From an uncultured Granulosicoccaceae bacterium (lineage in GTDB: Bacteria; Pseudomonadota; Gammaproteobacteria; Granulosicoccales; Granulosicoccaceae), in NCBI GenBank assembly GCA_937951695.1, contig CALFBL010000253.1, forward strand, positions 1 to 10,943: a stretch of 10,943 nt of DNA, given 5' to 3'. The translations under genes and the position numbers were made by a program. Each line of letters starts with the position of its first letter. Position 1 is the stretch's first letter. The notes under the pieces are model-generated. The model had not been told where the DNA came from, did no database searches, and saw only the letters and a program-made list of their open reading frames with translations. This document shows positions 1-7,058 of the stretch, one piece after another.

Positions 1-135
1 GTAGTAAACACCGGTCACCCCACCCGTACCAATTGAGATGAACTGCTGATCTTGAGCCGTCGCCGGCGTCGCCATAATTGCAGCTGTCATCGCTATAGAT
101 GCAGCGATTGCTATTCCTGTCATACGTGGTTTCAT
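1..135 (-). CDS. TAXI-family TRAP transporter solute-binding receptor, N-terminal part (cut by window edge)
   Basis: Reading leftward from an ATG at 133-135, 45 codons stay open to the window edge. The peptide starts with a Sec signal (MKPRMTGIAIAASIAM...), has an Ala-x-Ala cleavage site near residues 25-27 (ATA then QDQQ), and continues with FISIGTGGVTGVYY, the signature start of mature TAXI periplasmic receptors. These receptors bind small organic acids or amino acids and hand them to a TRAP-type DctQM permease. A good ribosome site (CTGGAGGAG) lies five bases upstream. The gene follows the BKACE gene on the same strand after 88 bp with no obvious terminator, so it probably belongs to the same operon and imports its substrate. 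The rest of the receptor and any permease lie outside the window. Confidence 0.85.
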   Translation of the reverse strand, partial: MKPRMTGIAIAASIAMTAAIMATPATAQDQQFISIGTGGVTGVYY

Positions 136-140
136 CAAAC

Positions 141-149
141 CTCCTCCAG
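141..149 (-). promoter_or_regulatory. Strong ribosome binding site of the TAXI receptor gene
   Basis: On the minus strand this reads CTGGAGGAG, five bases before the ATG at 135. It fixes the start of the truncated receptor gene and is much stronger than the sites of the two upstream operon genes, as expected for a periplasmic receptor needed in excess. Confidence 0.7.
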
Positions 150-223
150 TTACTGTAAATATTATTGGGAAATACCGCTTAAGGTTACCACGACCCCTGA
201 GAAATGGAAAATCACCGGTTCGG

Positions 224-1024
224 TCAGGGTTCACAGTGTGTAACAATTTCTCTCACTCGTTCTGCATTGTTGGCGGCGATCGAGCCATCGGCGTTCCATA
301 AAGAATTCTCGAAACCCACTCGCAACTTCCCGCCCGCTTGATGTGCCGCCACCAGACACGCCGTTTCCTGCTGCCCAAACGCACAGATCGCCCAATCCAC
401 CTCTGAAGAATCCATCTCTGCATATTGCCAACCCTGCAAAAAATTTTGCAACATCCCAGGTTCACTAACCTGCCGTTTGGTATAACGCCCCAAAACAAAT
501 ATCACCTGCAACGTATGTGTATCCAGTTTCGCCTGGCGCATTAAATCGATTAAAACTGGAATGTCATCGGCTGAATACAGAATGTGTTGCACTTGGATAC
601 GCTTGGTAAGGCAGTGTTGATAAAAATCGATCGCCGCTGTTGTTTCCCCCTGCGAGAGCATTTCTGTAATCGAGATAGATACCGATGGAGGTTCCAGCTC
701 TATTACCACTTGACGCTGCTCATCGGGTTGATAACGGCCAACCGCTTCTGTCGTGATTTGCAAGGCCATAGCCGGAACCGCCACAGCCAGTTCTTGCAAA
801 GCTTCCTTGTATAAACCGGTATCCAGAGTGTGAGCACCTGCTTCATCACGAACGTGCAGGTGCAAACCATCAGCACCTGCGTCGAAACATTCGACTGCGG
901 TAGCAACCGTTTCAGCAATAGTGATCGGCAGAGCCGGATGGTCTGCCTTTGTGCGTCGAGCACCATTGGGTGCCACCATCAACTTCGGCAGCTCTTTCCT
1001 GGCCTCTTTGGGTAGTGCGTTCAC
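224..1024 (-). CDS. Beta-keto acid cleavage enzyme (BKACE, DUF849 family)
   Basis: Members of this family condense a beta-keto acid with acetyl-CoA and split it to acetoacetate plus a new CoA ester, using a Zn ion in a TIM barrel. The family is clear from APNGARRTKADHPALPIT near residues 18-35, DGLHLHVRD at 52-60 (His55 and His57 correspond to the metal-binding His pair of Kce), QITTEAVGRY at 89-98 and RVGFEN at 235-240 (Glu239 is the third metal ligand). The length of 266 aa is normal. I chose the GTG at 1024 because it overlaps the aminotransferase stop as GTGA, a typical coupled start; a TTG three bases upstream is also open. The ribosome site is weak, so translation is probably coupled. 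The substrate cannot be read from the sequence; 3-keto-5-aminohexanoate, dehydrocarnitine and 3-oxoglutarate are known substrates in the family. Confidence 0.9.
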   Translation of the reverse strand: MNALPKEARKELPKLMVAPNGARRTKADHPALPITIAETVATAVECFDAGADGLHLHVRDEAGAHTLDTGLYKEALQELAVAVPAMALQITTEAVGRYQPDEQRQVVIELEPPSVSISITEMLSQGETTAAIDFYQHCLTKRIQVQHILYSADDIPVLIDLMRQAKLDTHTLQVIFVLGRYTKRQVSEPGMLQNFLQGWQYAEMDSSEVDWAICAFGQQETACLVAAHQAGGKLRVGFENSLWNADGSIAANNAERVREIVTHCEP

Positions 1025-2346
1025 CAAATGGTCTTCAATGCCTGACCAAGACGAGCAACCAGCTCGTCAACATCATCCGAATCCATAATGAACGGCGGCG
1101 CTAGCAGGACATGATCTCCCTGCTCCCCATCAATAGTGCCCCCCATGGGGTAGCAGATCAGCCCAGCCTCAACACAGGCTCGCTTGATGACTTTATGCAT
1201 ACCCAGCGCTGGCTCGAACGGTGCTTTGCTGTCCCGATCGGCCACAAATTCAATCCCGCGAAACAAACCCCGACCGCGGATGTCGCCTACATGAGGATGA
1301 TCGGCGAAGGCGGCCTTGAGTTTTGCATCCAGTTCATTACCCAATAGCCGACATCGATCCACCAACCCACCGTCGACCAGTTTGGTTAGCACCACATCGG
1401 CTGCTGCGCAAGCCGTGGCGTGACCCAAGTAGGTGTGGCCATGTTGAAACAATCCGCTACCCTGTTCAATGGCCGAGTAAATGGTCTGCGTACACAGCAT
1501 CGCACCGATCGGTTGATAACCCGCACCGAGCCCTTTAGCAATCAACGTAATGTCTGGTGCTATGCCTTCTTGCTCGCTGGCGAACAGTGTACCGGTTCGC
1601 CCCATACCGCACATCACTTCATCAAGTATCAATAACACCCCGTACTTGTCACAAATCTCGCGTACGCGTTTAAAGTAACCAGGCACCGCCGACACAGCCC
1701 CTAACGTCGCACCCACAACCGGCTCAGCAATAAACGCCATCACCGACGTTTCGCCCAAAGTCTGAATCGCAGTTTCCAATTCATTGGCCACACGCAAGCC
1801 GTAGTCTGATTCGGATTCATTCGGATTCTGATCACGATAGGCGTAGCACGGAGCAATATGGGTTGCGCTGACCAGCAACGGTTCAAACTGTTGCCGCCGC
1901 CACAAATTACCACCCGCAGCCAACGCACCCAGCGTATTACCGTGATAGCTCTGTCGGCGAGAAATGATGTGCTTACGCTCAGGCTGACCGATTTCCACAA
2001 AATACTGCCGGCTGAGTTTTAACGCCGCCTCGACAGCCTCCGAGCCACCCGACACAAAGTACACGCGCCCCATCCCAGGCGGCGCGCACTCTATCAGTCG
2101 TGTCGCCAAACGCTCCGCAGGCTCAGAGGTAAAAAAACTGGTATGCGCATAGGCCATGGTATCGAGCTGTTTCTTGGTCGCTGCAATCACGTCCACATCA
2201 CCGTGCCCCAAACAAGACACAGCCGCCCCACCCGAGCCATCAAAGTAGTCCTTACCATCCGTGTCGAACAGGTAGACGCCCTTACCTCTTGCCACAACCG
2301 GCAAATCAGCTTTTGTGTGGCGAGGAAATACGCTGGATTTAGTCAT
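1021..2346 (-). CDS. Class III pyridoxal-phosphate aminotransferase (omega/beta-amino acid type)
   Basis: This 441-aa cytoplasmic enzyme has the full fold-type I class III pattern: the GSGGAAVSCLGHG substrate loop at 37-49, the phosphate-binding SGGSEAVEAALK at 99-110, YHGNTLGAL at 134-142, FIAEPVVGA at 205-213, LLILDEVMCGMGRTG at 238-252 (Asp242 contacts the pyridine nitrogen), IAKGLGAGYQPIGAM at 269-283 with the PLP Lys271, and HGHTYLGHATACAAA at 302-316. Class III enzymes move amino groups from omega- or beta-amino acids, amines or diamines, usually to pyruvate or 2-oxoglutarate. The name cannot be narrowed further by eye. It is the first gene of the operon. The start ATG at 2344-2346 has only a weak AGG just upstream. 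The overlap with the BKACE gene suggests that the ketone product, or something derived from it, is the beta-keto acid cleaved next. Confidence 0.92.
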   Translation of the reverse strand: MTKSSVFPRHTKADLPVVARGKGVYLFDTDGKDYFDGSGGAAVSCLGHGDVDVIAATKKQLDTMAYAHTSFFTSEPAERLATRLIECAPPGMGRVYFVSGGSEAVEAALKLSRQYFVEIGQPERKHIISRRQSYHGNTLGALAAGGNLWRRQQFEPLLVSATHIAPCYAYRDQNPNESESDYGLRVANELETAIQTLGETSVMAFIAEPVVGATLGAVSAVPGYFKRVREICDKYGVLLILDEVMCGMGRTGTLFASEQEGIAPDITLIAKGLGAGYQPIGAMLCTQTIYSAIEQGSGLFQHGHTYLGHATACAAADVVLTKLVDGGLVDRCRLLGNELDAKLKAAFADHPHVGDIRGRGLFRGIEFVADRDSKAPFEPALGMHKVIKRACVEAGLICYPMGGTIDGEQGDHVLLAPPFIMDSDDVDELVARLGQALKTIW

Positions 2347-2706
2347 GCGCCTAGTATCACGCCCGCAGGGAAAAAATCAATCAATATTTTGAGATTTCGA
2401 ACCTAAAGAAATGCGGATGACCAAACCTCAGCCTGCCTCGTGGTTCCTCCCTAATTCACCAAACAAAACACGCTGATAAACACACAAATTTGCGTCCATT
2501 TATTTCCCATTTTTTCTCGTTTTACTTGGGAAAAAGACCCGAAAATGGTAAGTTTTGTATTAAGAATATAGGCCTTTTTAAGGCTCCTTTCCGAAACATA
2601 GTGTTAGACAAACACAGGTGAAATTCGTTGGATTTGACAGAAACCTTTGAGACAAATGATGCTCCCGATCGTCCCGGCATAAACGAAACTTCAGCGTGCA
2701 ATCAGA
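2347..2706. promoter_or_regulatory. AT-rich divergent intergenic region between aminotransferase and HNH genes
   Basis: These 360 bases separate two divergent genes, so both promoters should lie here. It is clearly more AT-rich than the flanking genes, with long T and A runs around 2505-2535. It holds a spaced inverted repeat (2503-2533), a small hairpin GCCTT-TTT-AAGGC at 2572-2584, and near its right end an SD-like AGGTGA followed by a TTG-started reading frame. I could not identify convincing -35/-10 pairs. No other gene or RNA is apparent. Confidence 0.5.
2503..2533. repeat. Spaced inverted repeat TTTCCCA / TGGGAAA
   Basis: TTTCCCA at 2503-2509 is matched exactly by TGGGAAA at 2527-2533 across a 17-base T-rich spacer. 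It lies between the divergent genes and could be an operator half-site pair for a dimeric regulator. Seven-base arms in AT-rich DNA are not strong evidence. Confidence 0.3.
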
Positions 2707-2738
2707 ATGCTGATATTGCAAGTTCTGAGCAACAATAA
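2628..2738 (+). other. Short TTG-started frame before the HNH gene; probable displaced N-terminus
   Basis: A TTG at 2628 sits six bases after AGGTGA (2616-2621) and opens 36 codons ending at TAA 2736-2738. The peptide (LDLTETFETNDAPDRPG..., ending IASSEQQ) is hydrophilic and looks like ordinary protein, whereas the first residues read in the downstream gene's own frame (MLILQVLS) do not, and its ATG at 2707 has no ribosome site. One extra or missing base near the CAACAATAACAG stretch (2730-2741) would join this segment to the HNH protein. It could be the true N-terminus separated by a frameshift, or an unrelated leader peptide. Confidence 0.4.
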
Positions 2739-4449
2739 CAGCCCCAAAAGCTCATCCCCAACGCACCCTGACAGCATCATCAACGAAGCCCACGAGTTCG
2801 GCCGCAACATTGCCCTCCCCCTCGCGATGGCCTGCATGCAAGCGGCCAAGCGCATTCAGAAAATGAAAGCTGGCCGGTCAGAAAAGTCTGACAACGCAAA
2901 ATGCGACGATTCTGGCCCTGCAGTCTCCTCTACCTCTGGGTCATATTCAAAGCCGACACTGTCCGCGGCAGAACTTCGCACTCGAATGATTAAGCTGAGC
3001 GCTGAAGTCGATGCGAATCGCGCTGAACTCGTCGCCCTTCTAGCATTATTCGATGAACAAAAAGGCTGGGAAGCCAGTGGCTCGAGAAATTGTGCCGATT
3101 GGGCCGATGCAAAACTGGGGATAGCTAAATCACGCGTGTACAAATACTTGAGAGTCGGTCGCGCGTTGAAAGAACTACCGACTATCAACATGCTGTTTCG
3201 CGGTGGGGAACTCAGCTGGTCGAAAACACGAGCCCTGACCCGTGTGGCAGATGTTGATAGTGAGGATCATTTAGCGCACGTGGCGCTCGATGCTTCCGTC
3301 AGTGACGTAGAGCGTATCTGCAAAGAATTCAGATGGTCAAAACACGATAACGAAACAATCGATCCGGAAACTGGAAAAACTGTCGCTGATCTTCGTGCAG
3401 AACAACAATTCAATCACCGCTCAGTCACCTGGCAAGATCAAAGCGATGGCAGCATTCAATTCCGTCTAAAGCTACCGCCAGACCAAGCGCAAATCATTCT
3501 AAAAAGCTTGGAACACTGCGTCAACGAATTATATGAGTCGACTGAATCAAAGAACGTTGACGATACCCCCACGATTACACAGCGCCGCGCTGATGTCATG
3601 CTACTGATGGCCGAACGATCCCTGCAGCATGCCGGCACTGCTGTCAGCCGAGCAGATCGATATCAAGTCGTTGTCCACGTTGGAACCACTGATCTTATTG
3701 ACTCAGCTCCATTTATGCAGCCGGCTCCCTGTGCTGACTCAATACCCACCGATCGCTTCTATTTCCCAGCAAAAGCCGCCTGGATAGAAGGCGTAGGGCC
3801 AATCGCCGATTCCGTTGTCAACCGCATCGCTTGTGATGCGTCGCTGGTGACTATCTTGTCGCAAGACGGTGAGCCGTTAAATGTGGGGCGACAAACCAGA
3901 ATCTGGACCACTGCAATTCGGCGAGCCATTGTGGCGCGCGACCGGCATTGCCAGTTCCCGGGGTGCACTCAACATCATCACCTTCAAATCCACCACATTG
4001 ACCACTGGGCTAATGGCGGTGAGACCTCAGTGGAAAACGGTATTTGCCTGTGTCACCATCACCACGCCTTGGTGCATGAAGGTGGTTACATCATTGAACG
4101 AAACTCTGTCGAGACCGATACGCAGCCCGGCAGCAAAGACATTGGAACCACAATAGGCTTGGTCTCCCCTGCCCAGAAAGCACTGCTACCCACCAGGCAC
4201 CGATTTCGGTTTATAAAGCCTGCGCCTGAAGTCCTAGCTTCCGAAACAACAGCATCGGGGTGCTGCGATGGCCGAGCCGATGAAAATATTGGCGCGATTT
4301 TCTCGACATCGAGAATCGAACAGACAAAGAAACCAGAGCCGCGAGTCAGTCAATGCAATGAAGCACAAGCTACTTATTGGAGTTCAGCGCCACTATCTGA
4401 AATATTCTCGACGTCGAGAATCCGCGAAATTCAGCCGGTTTATCATTGA
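2707..4449 (+). CDS. DUF222 and HNH endonuclease domain protein
   Basis: The 580-aa product has a DUF222 region, roughly residues 84-340 (for example LSAAELRTRMIKLSAEVDAN at 85-104 and the helix-rich GIAKSRVYKYLRVGRALKEL at 138-157), and a C-terminal HNH nuclease domain at about 410-460. The HNH residues are intact: RDRHCQFPGC with Cys415 and Cys420, LQIHHIDHWANGG with His429, His430 and His433, ENGICLCHHHHALVH with Asn444, Cys449 and the His run. Such proteins occur in many copies in some bacteria; their targets are mostly unknown, with roles in mobile elements or DNA processing inferred. The ATG at 2707 is the first in frame but has no ribosome site, and an adjacent frame upstream looks like the missing N-terminus, so the gene may be frameshifted or mis-started. 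After the nuclease domain a roughly 75-residue tail contains the heptapeptide IFSTSRI twice (531-537, 566-572), each encoded by a palindrome. It stands alone, with its own terminator. Confidence 0.85.
   Translation: MLILQVLSNNNSPKSSSPTHPDSIINEAHEFGRNIALPLAMACMQAAKRIQKMKAGRSEKSDNAKCDDSGPAVSSTSGSYSKPTLSAAELRTRMIKLSAEVDANRAELVALLALFDEQKGWEASGSRNCADWADAKLGIAKSRVYKYLRVGRALKELPTINMLFRGGELSWSKTRALTRVADVDSEDHLAHVALDASVSDVERICKEFRWSKHDNETIDPETGKTVADLRAEQQFNHRSVTWQDQSDGSIQFRLKLPPDQAQIILKSLEHCVNELYESTESKNVDDTPTITQRRADVMLLMAERSLQHAGTAVSRADRYQVVVHVGTTDLIDSAPFMQPAPCADSIPTDRFYFPAKAAWIEGVGPIADSVVNRIACDASLVTILSQDGEPLNVGRQTRIWTTAIRRAIVARDRHCQFPGCTQHHHLQIHHIDHWANGGETSVENGICLCHHHHALVHEGGYIIERNSVETDTQPGSKDIGTTIGLVSPAQKALLPTRHRFRFIKPAPEVLASETTASGCCDGRADENIGAIFSTSRIEQTKKPEPRVSQCNEAQATYWSSAPLSEIFSTSRIREIQPVYH
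4300..4315. repeat. 16-bp palindrome, copy 1 (TTCTCGACATCGAGAA)
   Basis: TTCTCGA and TCGAGAA form perfect arms around a CA centre. It lies inside the HNH gene and encodes FSTSR in its frame. It is the same element as the one 105 bases downstream with one centre base changed. Confidence 0.75.
4404..4421. repeat. 18-bp perfect palindrome, copy 2 (TTCTCGACGTCGAGAA core)
   Basis: ATTCTCGACGTCGAGAAT equals its own reverse complement over all 18 bases. Its 16-bp core differs from copy 1 by a single central base. The copies are exactly 105 bp apart, which is 35 codons and ten turns of 10.5-bp B-DNA. Both fall in the 3' end of the HNH gene, in its coding frame. Confidence 0.8.
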
Positions 4450-4510
4450 TGGCTTTTTATGGGCGATTGGCAGCATTTGACATGACGTGCCAACCAATAT
4501 TTGAAAATTT

Positions 4511-4530
4511 TGAACTTCGGTTCATTTTCT
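4511..4530 (+). terminator. UUCG-tetraloop terminator after the HNH gene
   Basis: TGAAC-TTCG-GTTCA forms a five-pair stem closed by the very stable C(UUCG)G loop and is followed by TTTTCT. It begins 62 bases past the HNH stop and ends one base before the stop codon of the convergent lipoprotein gene, so it should prevent read-through into that gene's antisense strand. The stem is short, so strength is uncertain. Confidence 0.6.
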
Positions 4531-5556
4531 CTAAAAAACGCCGTCTTCGATCAACTGACAGCTACCCTCGAATAATGGGATGTTGCAATTGAGTTTGTCG
4601 CCAGCATTCAAGGTGATGTTTATCTTTTGATCTTCTGGAGAAGGAATGATTATTTCGGGTTGGAGTACGTCCGGATCGTCGATAACCGTATGACAGCTAA
4701 CAGCCAATATATAGTTGCCAGGCTCGAGATACGATAAGGTGAAGTCGGTCGCATCCAGCGATGTCGATGCATAAGGGGCTTCTACACTCGAATTGGCTGC
4801 CAATGCGGGATCAAAGTTGTCACCGAGAACAGTTTCTGCAGTCTCTTGAACTGCATACGCATACAGTGCTCCAGCAATTCCAACCCCACTGGAATCCAAT
4901 GCGCTGCATGTGTCACTCTGTAATGCGGCGTGATCAATCGTTCCAGAAATTTGAGCGGCTTGATCTACAGAGAGAATTCTCACCCCACGTGGTTTAAGTA
5001 TGTAGCGCTGCGGGCCAGGGTTATAGGTCATAGATTGCTCCAGACCAAATTCAACTACCATGCTTTGTTTTGACAACGCACCAACACTAAAACCGCCTAA
5101 TTTAAGCTGATCAGACGGAACCTTTAGTTCTTTTTCGGCACCTCCAACCTCCTTGACGTAGGTAATTGAAGTATCTTCATCAATGACGTCGATAAGCATG
5201 TTCGAATAATTACCAACCGGAAGTTCTATCGAATCGATAACTAGGCGACTGTCTTCTCCTTGCACCGATAACAAATCCAGTTGAAAAGTATCGGCATCAA
5301 CCAGACCCAATTCCTCGCTGGTGAAGGTGTCGACGACAATATCATCACCATTCCCGCGAAAGGTGATGCTGTCTACGGTGATGACCACAGCTTCGGCACC
5401 GTCAACGGGGGAATCCGAAAAACTCAAGTTGACGTCACTCGCTGTAACTTGTGAATCGCCTGAATCGCCTGAATCGCCTGAATCCCCACCACAGGCTGTT
5501 AGAATAAGCGCCGCGAACAGCAGCGTGTTTGATCTTTTCAAAAAGTAATTTCGCAT
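4531..5556 (-). CDS. DUF4382 domain lipoprotein
   Basis: The 341-aa product begins MRNYFLKRSN followed by a hydrophobic stretch and lipobox LTAC, so Cys22 should be lipidated and the protein anchored to a membrane, probably the outer one. A short acidic linker of GDS repeats (24-35) leads to a DUF4382 domain at about 41-195, recognisable from VNLSFSDSPVDGAEAVVITV, the ELPVGNYSNMLIDV stretch and YILKPRGVRILS. The remainder, about 200-330, looks like a carboxypeptidase-regulatory or prealbumin-like beta domain (ISGTID at 203-208, FTLSYLEPGNYILAVSC at 272-288) with four cysteines (217, 288, 324, 333) that could form disulfides. DUF4382 proteins have no assigned function. I chose the ATG at 5556 because the signal peptide starts there; an upstream TTG at 5619 would put 21 extra residues in front of it. 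The gene is monocistronic, convergent with the HNH gene. Confidence 0.85.
   Translation of the reverse strand: MRNYFLKRSNTLLFAALILTACGGDSGDSGDSGDSQVTASDVNLSFSDSPVDGAEAVVITVDSITFRGNGDDIVVDTFTSEELGLVDADTFQLDLLSVQGEDSRLVIDSIELPVGNYSNMLIDVIDEDTSITYVKEVGGAEKELKVPSDQLKLGGFSVGALSKQSMVVEFGLEQSMTYNPGPQRYILKPRGVRILSVDQAAQISGTIDHAALQSDTCSALDSSGVGIAGALYAYAVQETAETVLGDNFDPALAANSSVEAPYASTSLDATDFTLSYLEPGNYILAVSCHTVIDDPDVLQPEIIIPSPEDQKINITLNAGDKLNCNIPLFEGSCQLIEDGVF
5452..5487. repeat. Four tandem 9-bp repeats (TGAATCGCC) in the lipoprotein linker
   Basis: Three exact copies of TGAATCGCC are followed by a fourth with one change (TGAATCCCC). On the coding strand they give the Gly-Asp-Ser repeats just after the lipidated cysteine. 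Because the unit is three codons, slippage changes linker length without breaking the frame, so copy number probably varies between strains. Confidence 0.85.
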
Positions 5557-5773
5557 AACAACCGTCCAGATTGACGAGAGAAGTGCTTCTCTGCTAATCA
5601 CTGCAAAATATATGTACAAACCTTTCAGTTGTTGTTAGCTTCTTCACGTAATTGATTCAAAATCAGGATTCGCTACCTTTGCCAGTTACTCATCTTCGCG
5701 TAGATCAGCTTCGTGACTCGGATCAAGTAGCTCCAGACATACATAATCCATATTTGCCTTCAGTGGACAAACC

Positions 5774-6160
5774 ATGAAATTAAAATACACCATTTTATAC
5801 GTGGAGGATGTCGCCAAGACACTTGAATTCTATGGCAAAGCGTTTGGATTCAAAACCACGTTTATTCACGAAGCGGGCGATTATGGCGAGCTGGATACTG
5901 GGGACATTACGCTTGCATTCTCGTCATTAAAGCTGATGTCTGATCTGGGTAAAAATCCGCAGAAAGCATCACCAGATGCGCCCATCTTTGAAATTGCATT
6001 TGAAACAACAGATGTTGGCAAGCGGCTTAAACAGGCGATCGACAGCGGGGCGCAGCTGGTCCAGGATGTCAAGCAGGAGCCCTGGGGGCAAACCACGTCT
6101 TATGTGTCGGATATGAACGGCTTTTTAATCGAGATATGTTCACCCGTTAAGAAGACGTGA
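5774..6160 (+). CDS. VOC (glyoxalase/bleomycin-resistance fold) family protein
   Basis: This 128-aa protein has the two beta-alpha-beta-beta-beta modules of the vicinal oxygen chelate superfamily: KYTILYVEDVAKTLEFYGKAFGF at residues 4-26, then GELDTGDITLAF at 38-49, and the second module FEIAFETTDVGKRLKQ at 72-87 with PWGQTTSYVSDMNGFLIEIC at 103-122. Glu39, Glu73 and Glu120 stand near positions used for metal binding, but the histidine expected in the first strand is a Tyr/Thr, so a glyoxalase I function is not supported. VOC proteins include isomerases, dioxygenases and antibiotic-binding proteins, and the substrate here is unknown. A weak AGTGGA precedes the ATG. It is divergent from the DUF4382 gene across 217 bp and convergent with the membrane-protein gene, so it is likely transcribed alone. 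Confidence 0.85.
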   Translation: MKLKYTILYVEDVAKTLEFYGKAFGFKTTFIHEAGDYGELDTGDITLAFSSLKLMSDLGKNPQKASPDAPIFEIAFETTDVGKRLKQAIDSGAQLVQDVKQEPWGQTTSYVSDMNGFLIEICSPVKKT

Positions 6161-6198
6161 TAAATACATTAGTAATCGATGGGGCTTTGTAATTAGTC

Positions 6199-7032
6199 TC
6201 AAAGCTGACGCACGTTCATCACACGCTTTAGCACTCCAATGACAATAAACAGAAACACCAATGGGAATACCACTGTTTGCATGAGAAATACCACAATCAA
6301 TCGAACAGTGTTTTCACTGATGCGTTCAGCAGCTGCGGTGTAGCTATCCATACGTTTTTCAATACTGACACTGTTGCCGATTTGTTGGACAAGCTCTCGT
6401 GCCTTTTGCAGGGTTGACAACTCTTCGTCATCGTCGCTGGCTCCACGATCCTGTGCAGCGTCATTAAGTTCGCTTATCTGCTCCTCGGCGTTGGCAAGTT
6501 CAGCATTGGCCTGCTGGTATTCAGCATCGAGAAAGGTATCGTAGAGCCACTGGTTCGACAGTGCGATGCCAGGCATCATGAATCGAAGCAGTAGTAGAAA
6601 TAGAAACAACCGAACGCTTACCTCAACCATTCGCGGAGTCTTTGTCAGCCACTGGGCGATCAGGGCCACGCCGGCGGCCACCGTTATCGCCACCAGCAAC
6701 CCTTGCCAAGCACTCATGGCCAGTAGAATTTGTTGAACACCTAAAGAACTGGTCGCGAGCATCATGATCCAGGAAAAACGCTCAACCAAATCGTTGACCG
6801 GGTCGAGGATTTCACCCGGGGCAAAATTGACGCCGACACCAGCAGGCTGAATGGCCACTTCCGTGCCTTGCGCGACGGAGATAACACCGTTGAGCCCGCG
6901 CGCCAGAGCCCAGGTCACCAGAGCCCGTTTAAATGCCGATTCTATGGTCGCGTTGCCTTCGGCCTGCAAGGCAGGCCACCAGGCGAGAGCTGTGGCGGTA
7001 ACGATCAGTACAGCAAAGACGATTCGGCGCAT
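6199..7032 (-). CDS. Uncharacterised inner-membrane protein with acidic coiled coil
   Basis: I do not recognise this 277-aa family. An N-terminal hydrophobic segment (3-21) may be a signal peptide or an anchor. A segment of about 65 residues follows, then membrane helices around 86-108, 109-128 and 137-155. Residues 165-240 are charged and heptad-like (EYQQANAELANAEEQISEL, then an acidic ASDDDEEL turn and a second helical stretch), and a last membrane helix runs about 244-268, ending in the basic tail KRVMNVRQL. The pattern suggests a helical hairpin projecting from the membrane. It starts 26 bp after the heme lipoprotein gene on the same strand, so the two are probably one transcription unit and may act together; this is inference. 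No catalytic motif is visible. The ribosome site is weak. Confidence 0.8.
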   Translation of the reverse strand: MRRIVFAVLIVTATALAWWPALQAEGNATIESAFKRALVTWALARGLNGVISVAQGTEVAIQPAGVGVNFAPGEILDPVNDLVERFSWIMMLATSSLGVQQILLAMSAWQGLLVAITVAAGVALIAQWLTKTPRMVEVSVRLFLFLLLLRFMMPGIALSNQWLYDTFLDAEYQQANAELANAEEQISELNDAAQDRGASDDDEELSTLQKARELVQQIGNSVSIEKRMDSYTAAAERISENTVRLIVVFLMQTVVFPLVFLFIVIGVLKRVMNVRQL

Positions 7033-7058
7033 GATGACATTCTAGCCGAACCGAGCCA

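Noticed and set aside
2572..2584. GCCTT-TTT-AAGGC hairpin as a terminator
   Set aside because: The loop is only three bases, the stem is five pairs, no T-run follows, and it lies in a divergent promoter region where no terminator is expected.
2707..4449. Restriction-modification or anti-phage system around the HNH gene
   Set aside because: No methyltransferase, helicase or other defence gene is adjacent; its neighbours are metabolic and lipoprotein genes, so only a solitary DUF222-HNH protein is supported.
5452..5487. CRISPR-like array
   Set aside because: The 9-bp units are directly adjacent without spacers and are codons of a Gly-Asp-Ser linker.
5557..5619. Longer start (TTG at 5619) for the DUF4382 lipoprotein
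   Set aside because: It would place 21 residues in front of a complete signal peptide and lipobox, and the AAAGG before it is too close to the TTG.
6184..6205. Inverted repeat GCTTTG / CAAAGC between the convergent VOC and membrane-protein genes as a terminator
   Set aside because: The 6-bp stem has a 10-base loop, overlaps the last codons of the membrane-protein gene and has no T-run on either strand.
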